From the NCBI GenBank assembly GCA_946611595.1, contig CAMODY010000029.1:1-14680 (forward strand): a stretch of DNA of 14,680 nt, written 5' to 3'. The translations under genes were made by a program, and so were the position numbers. The notes below the pieces were generated by a model that was not told where the DNA came from, searched no databases, and worked only from the letters and a program-made list of their open reading frames with translations. This DNA comes from an uncultured Clostridia bacterium (GTDB taxonomy: Bacteria > Bacillota > Clostridia > Lachnospirales > Lachnospiraceae). This document shows, in pieces, positions 12,090 through 14,680 of the stretch. Numbering within the stretch: the stretch's first letter is position 1; every line of letters begins with the position of its first letter.

Positions 12090-12941
12090 TTATATCATCA
12101 ACAAATCAGATAATTCTGCAAACTCTTGAAGGGTCAGTGCTTCTCCGCGAATGCTCTCACTCTTACCCATTTTCGAAAGCGCTTCCAGCGTTTTTTCTTT
12201 TGGGATCTTAGTGCCTGCATCATTGGACAGTGCATTTAAGAGGGTCTTTCTCCTCTGATTAAAGGCCGCACGGATCAGGCAGAACATAAACTCCGCATCT
12301 TTTGCCTGCACTGGCCGCTCCTCTTTCTTGTAAATATCCAGTTTGATCACAGCCGAATCCACATCCGGTTTTGGAAGGAAGCAGTGCTTGGAAACATTCA
12401 GCACGATCTCAGGTTTAGAATAAAACTGTACAGCAAGAGAAAGCGCACCATAGGACTTACTTCCGGGACCTTCCTGCATACGCTGCGCAACTTCCTTCTG
12501 CACCATGACTGTGATGCTTTCGATATTCTCCTGTTTTTCAAGGAGTTCCATGACGATCGGAGTCGTGATGTAGTATGGCAGATTTGCAACGACCTTAACT
12601 CTTTGGCCTTTTAAGATCTCATCAAGATCAAGTTTTAAAACGTCGCCGTGTATCAGAGTCAGGTTGTCGTATTCTTTCAGATTGTCTTTCAGGATCGGGA
12701 TCAGCATCTTATCCACTTCCACCGCGATCACTTCTTTCGCCGCCTCGAGCAGATACTGCGTTAAAGATCCCATACCGGGACCGATCTCAAGAACAACATC
12801 ATCTTTAGTGATCTCAGCTGCATTTACAATGCCCTCTAAGATATTTGTATCCACCAAAAAATTCTGTCCGTATTTTTTCTGGACAGCAAAGTTCTGTTCC
12901 TTAATGATTTGTTGAATGATTCTCGGGTTTCCTAAATCCAT
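12090..12941 (-). CDS. rsmA: 16S rRNA (adenine1518/1519-N6) dimethyltransferase
   Basis: This 283-residue SAM-dependent enzyme (RsmA/KsgA) dimethylates two adjacent adenosines in the 3' hairpin of 16S rRNA late in 30S assembly. Motifs are FAVQKKYGQNFLVD (18-31), the SAM loop EIGPGMGSLT (52-61), the acidic VEVD (74-77), HGD (98-100) and catalytic NLPYYIT (120-126). The FLPKPDVDSAV block follows (188-198), then a C-terminal helical domain with RAAFNQRRKTL. Length is typical. It starts two bases after the tatD stop with no clear ribosome site, suggesting translational coupling. Loss of this enzyme is known to give kasugamycin resistance. Confidence 0.97.
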   Translation of the reverse strand: MDLGNPRIIQQIIKEQNFAVQKKYGQNFLVDTNILEGIVNAAEITKDDVVLEIGPGMGSLTQYLLEAAKEVIAVEVDKMLIPILKDNLKEYDNLTLIHGDVLKLDLDEILKGQRVKVVANLPYYITTPIVMELLEKQENIESITVMVQKEVAQRMQEGPGSKSYGALSLAVQFYSKPEIVLNVSKHCFLPKPDVDSAVIKLDIYKKEERPVQAKDAEFMFCLIRAAFNQRRKTLLNALSNDAGTKIPKEKTLEALSKMGKSESIRGEALTLQEFAELSDLLMI

Positions 12942-12943
12942 AA

Positions 12944-13771
12944 TTACAAGCGATAAAATCTGCGGGCATTTTCCGCCGTGATTTCTACAACCTCTTTATA
13001 ATTCATGCCGCGAAGTTCTGCAATAGCTTTCGCTGCATAGTTGATCAGTGTCGAGTCATTTCGCTTTCCGCGGAATGGTTCCGGTGCAAGATACGGGCAA
13101 TCTGTTTCTAAGAGCATCAGCTCCATCGGCATCTGCTTTACGACTTCTTTCAGCTTGCGCGCATTCTTAAAGGTTACGACTCCGCCGATTCCTAAATAGA
13201 CGCCCATATCGGTATAGATCTTTGCCATTTCAGGCTCATAGGAAAAGCAATGCATCACAAGCCCGGTCTTTGCTGCATCTTCCTCCCGGATGATATCCAG
13301 GGTATCTTTTGCTGCGTCGCGGCTGTGGACAATGATCGGAAGGTTTAATTGCTGTGCGAGTTTTATCTGTAAAGAAAACCACTTCTTTTGCTTTTCCTTG
13401 TCGGTATCCGGATAGTGATAGTCGAGGCCAATCTCTCCGATCGCAACGACCTTGCTCTGCTCCGGACTGCATCCACGTTCACTTAATACCGCCGGGTCGA
13501 TCACGCCGACGCCTTTTTGCGCAAACATCTGTACAGCCTGAATATCACTGTCCTTTAAATCGTATACCTCTGTCGGATGCACACCGACAGCCGCATACAT
13601 AAAATCATATTGGCTGACCAGATCTAACACTTTTATGATTTCATAGTAATTTGCACAGACATCTACGACCGTTCCAACTCCACGGTCTAAAAGACCGGAA
13701 AGGAGTTCTTCCCGGTCTTTATCAAATGATTCGTCGTCGTAATGTGCGTGTGTATCAAAAATCTTTGCCAT
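12944..13771 (-). CDS. tatD: TatD-family metal-dependent deoxyribonuclease
   Basis: This 275-residue amidohydrolase-fold (TIM-barrel) hydrolase is predicted to be a 3'-5' DNase. Metal and active-site residues are visible: D-T-H8-A-H10 (6-10), VGVHP (62-66), catalytic Glu113 in GEIGLDYH, His149 in VHSRD, His174 in MHCFS and Asp224 in ETDCPYL. It is about 20 residues longer than the usual 255; the extra stretch lies near 85-107, between the VGVHP strand and GEIGLDY. The ATG at 13771 follows metG by four bases and has no evident ribosome site. The metG-tatD-rsmA order is typical of Firmicutes, though rnmV, often between tatD and rsmA, is missing. Confidence 0.95.
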   Translation of the reverse strand: MAKIFDTHAHYDDESFDKDREELLSGLLDRGVGTVVDVCANYYEIIKVLDLVSQYDFMYAAVGVHPTEVYDLKDSDIQAVQMFAQKGVGVIDPAVLSERGCSPEQSKVVAIGEIGLDYHYPDTDKEKQKKWFSLQIKLAQQLNLPIIVHSRDAAKDTLDIIREEDAAKTGLVMHCFSYEPEMAKIYTDMGVYLGIGGVVTFKNARKLKEVVKQMPMELMLLETDCPYLAPEPFRGKRNDSTLINYAAKAIAELRGMNYKEVVEITAENARRFYRL

Positions 13772-13775
13772 AGTT

Positions 13776-14680
13776 TTACATTAATTTTTCTACCTGCTCG
13801 AGAACTTCTTTCAAGTCTTTTCTTGCAAAGAGGATCTCCGTTTTTTCCGTTACATGTGTTCCGGATTCATAAAGTCCGAATTTGTCCATGTCTTCGAATG
13901 CTCTTGGTTTTGCATTGATCTGCGCTAAGATCTTTTCGGAAGTTTCCGGCATGAACGGCTCGATCAGACTTGCACCGATATTGATACCTTCGATCAGGTT
14001 GTAAAGAACGGTTGCAAGACGATCTTTCTTCGCGTCGTCTTTAGCAAGTACCCACGGCTCTGTCTCATCAATATATTTGTTGCAGCGTTTAAAGAGGTTC
14101 CAGATCTCTGTCATAGCATCTGCTGCATGAAGGTCTGTCATCTTCTCAACTGCCTTATCTCTTGTTCCTGTGATCACTGCCTTGAAGTCTTGATCCATCT
14201 CATCAACGACACCCTTGTCGGCTACTTCTCCGCCAAAGTATTTATTGGACATGGAGATTGTACGGTTTACAAGGTTTCCTAAGGTGTTGGCAAGGTCGGA
14301 GTTTACACGCTCTACAACCAGCTCCCAGGTGATCGTTCCGTCGCTTTCAAACGGCATCTCATGAATTGCGAAGTAACGTACAGCATCCACGCCAAAGATA
14401 TCAACCAGATCATCTGCATAGATAACGTTACCTTTGGACTTACTCATCTTGCCCTCGCCAAGAAGGAGCCACGGATGTCCAAAGACCTGCTTCGGAAGCG
14501 GCTGCTCGAGTGCCATCAGCATGATCGGCCAGTAAATCGTGTGGAATCTTAAAATATCTTTTCCGATCAGATGAAGATCTGCCGGCCAGTATTTTTTATA
14601 GAGATCTCCGTGGTTTCCATCTGCATCATAGCCGAGGCCGGGGATGTAGTTTGAAAGAGCGTCAACCCATACATACACAA
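13776..14680 (-). CDS. metG: Methionyl-tRNA synthetase, C-terminal part (gene runs off the window)
   Basis: The visible 301 codons cover the end of the class I catalytic domain and the anticodon-binding domain; the 5' part lies beyond position 14680. Key sites are VYVWVDALSNY at the window edge, GKDILRFHTIYWPIML (39-54 of the visible part) and KMSKSKGNV (77-85), the second ATP-binding signature. An alpha-helical anticodon domain follows, including LGNLVNRTISM and INIGASLIEPFMPET. The protein ends at LEQVEKLM, directly after the anticodon domain, without the roughly 110-residue EMAP/Trbp111-like tRNA-binding domain found at the C-terminus of many Firmicutes MetG. tatD starts four bases later, so no separate domain gene follows. 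It is probably the first gene visible of a metG-tatD-rsmA operon. Confidence 0.95.
   Translation of the reverse strand, partial: VYVWVDALSNYIPGLGYDADGNHGDLYKKYWPADLHLIGKDILRFHTIYWPIMLMALEQPLPKQVFGHPWLLLGEGKMSKSKGNVIYADDLVDIFGVDAVRYFAIHEMPFESDGTITWELVVERVNSDLANTLGNLVNRTISMSNKYFGGEVADKGVVDEMDQDFKAVITGTRDKAVEKMTDLHAADAMTEIWNLFKRCNKYIDETEPWVLAKDDAKKDRLATVLYNLIEGINIGASLIEPFMPETSEKILAQINAKPRAFEDMDKFGLYESGTHVTEKTEILFARKDLKEVLEQVEKLM

Noticed and set aside
12069..12091. AAAAAG/CTTTTT stem between the convergent lgt-family gene and rsmA
   Set aside because: The stem is six A-U-rich pairs and too weak to call a terminator with confidence.
1..14680. CRISPR arrays, tRNA or rRNA genes, insertion sequences, toxin-antitoxin or phage modules
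   Set aside because: No regularly spaced direct repeats, no cloverleaf-like sequences with conserved T-loop, no transposase or integrase motifs and no terminal inverted repeats with target duplications were seen by eye.

Overview
The window looks like a chromosomal core region of a low-to-moderate GC Gram-positive anaerobe: Bacillota, class Clostridia, most likely Lachnospiraceae. That placement is inferred. It rests on strong AGGAGG-type ribosome sites, a 2[4Fe-4S] clostridial ferredoxin, a Feo ferrous-iron system, and the Firmicutes gene orders gdpP-rplI-dnaB, tsaC-ywlE-like-rpiB and metG-tatD-ksgA. I see no transposase, integrase, phage gene, CRISPR array, tRNA or rRNA.

Layout, left to right. 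Positions 1-750 hold a divergent redox pair: a small DUF1858 CxxC protein (minus) and a 56-residue ferredoxin (plus). Their 266-base spacer carries two near-identical 13-bp imperfect palindromes. Positions 778-4637 (minus) are a replication/translation/second-messenger operon: gdpP (c-di-AMP phosphodiesterase), rplI (ribosomal protein L9) and dnaB (replicative helicase). Positions 4804-5553 (plus) are a GNAT-type acetyltransferase with its own terminator. Positions 5631-8917 (minus) are an iron block: marR-like regulator, feoA, feoB, and a short DtxR/MntR-family regulator whose metal-site signature resembles the iron-sensing branch. The marR promoter has a consensus -35 box and two GTTAG-N6-CTAAC operators exactly 21 bp apart.

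Positions 9077-11217 (minus) are a second operon: tsaC (tRNA t6A threonylcarbamoyl-AMP synthase), a low-molecular-weight phosphatase homologue that has lost its catalytic residues, rpiB and a dCMP deaminase, closed by a strong terminator. It diverges from an Lgt-family membrane protein (11280-12068, plus) across a 36-base element that is a perfect 13-bp inverted repeat holding two mirror-image promoters. The plus-strand promoter predicts a nearly leaderless mRNA. Positions 12090-14680 (minus) are ksgA, tatD and the 3' part of metG. That metG ends without the usual C-terminal tRNA-binding domain.

Most of the window is conserved housekeeping DNA, and I see no obviously new multi-gene system. 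The parts most worth a second look are the dead YwlE-position phosphatase, the mirrored divergent promoter, the paired operators upstream of marR and between the redox genes, and the two-regulator arrangement around feoAB.
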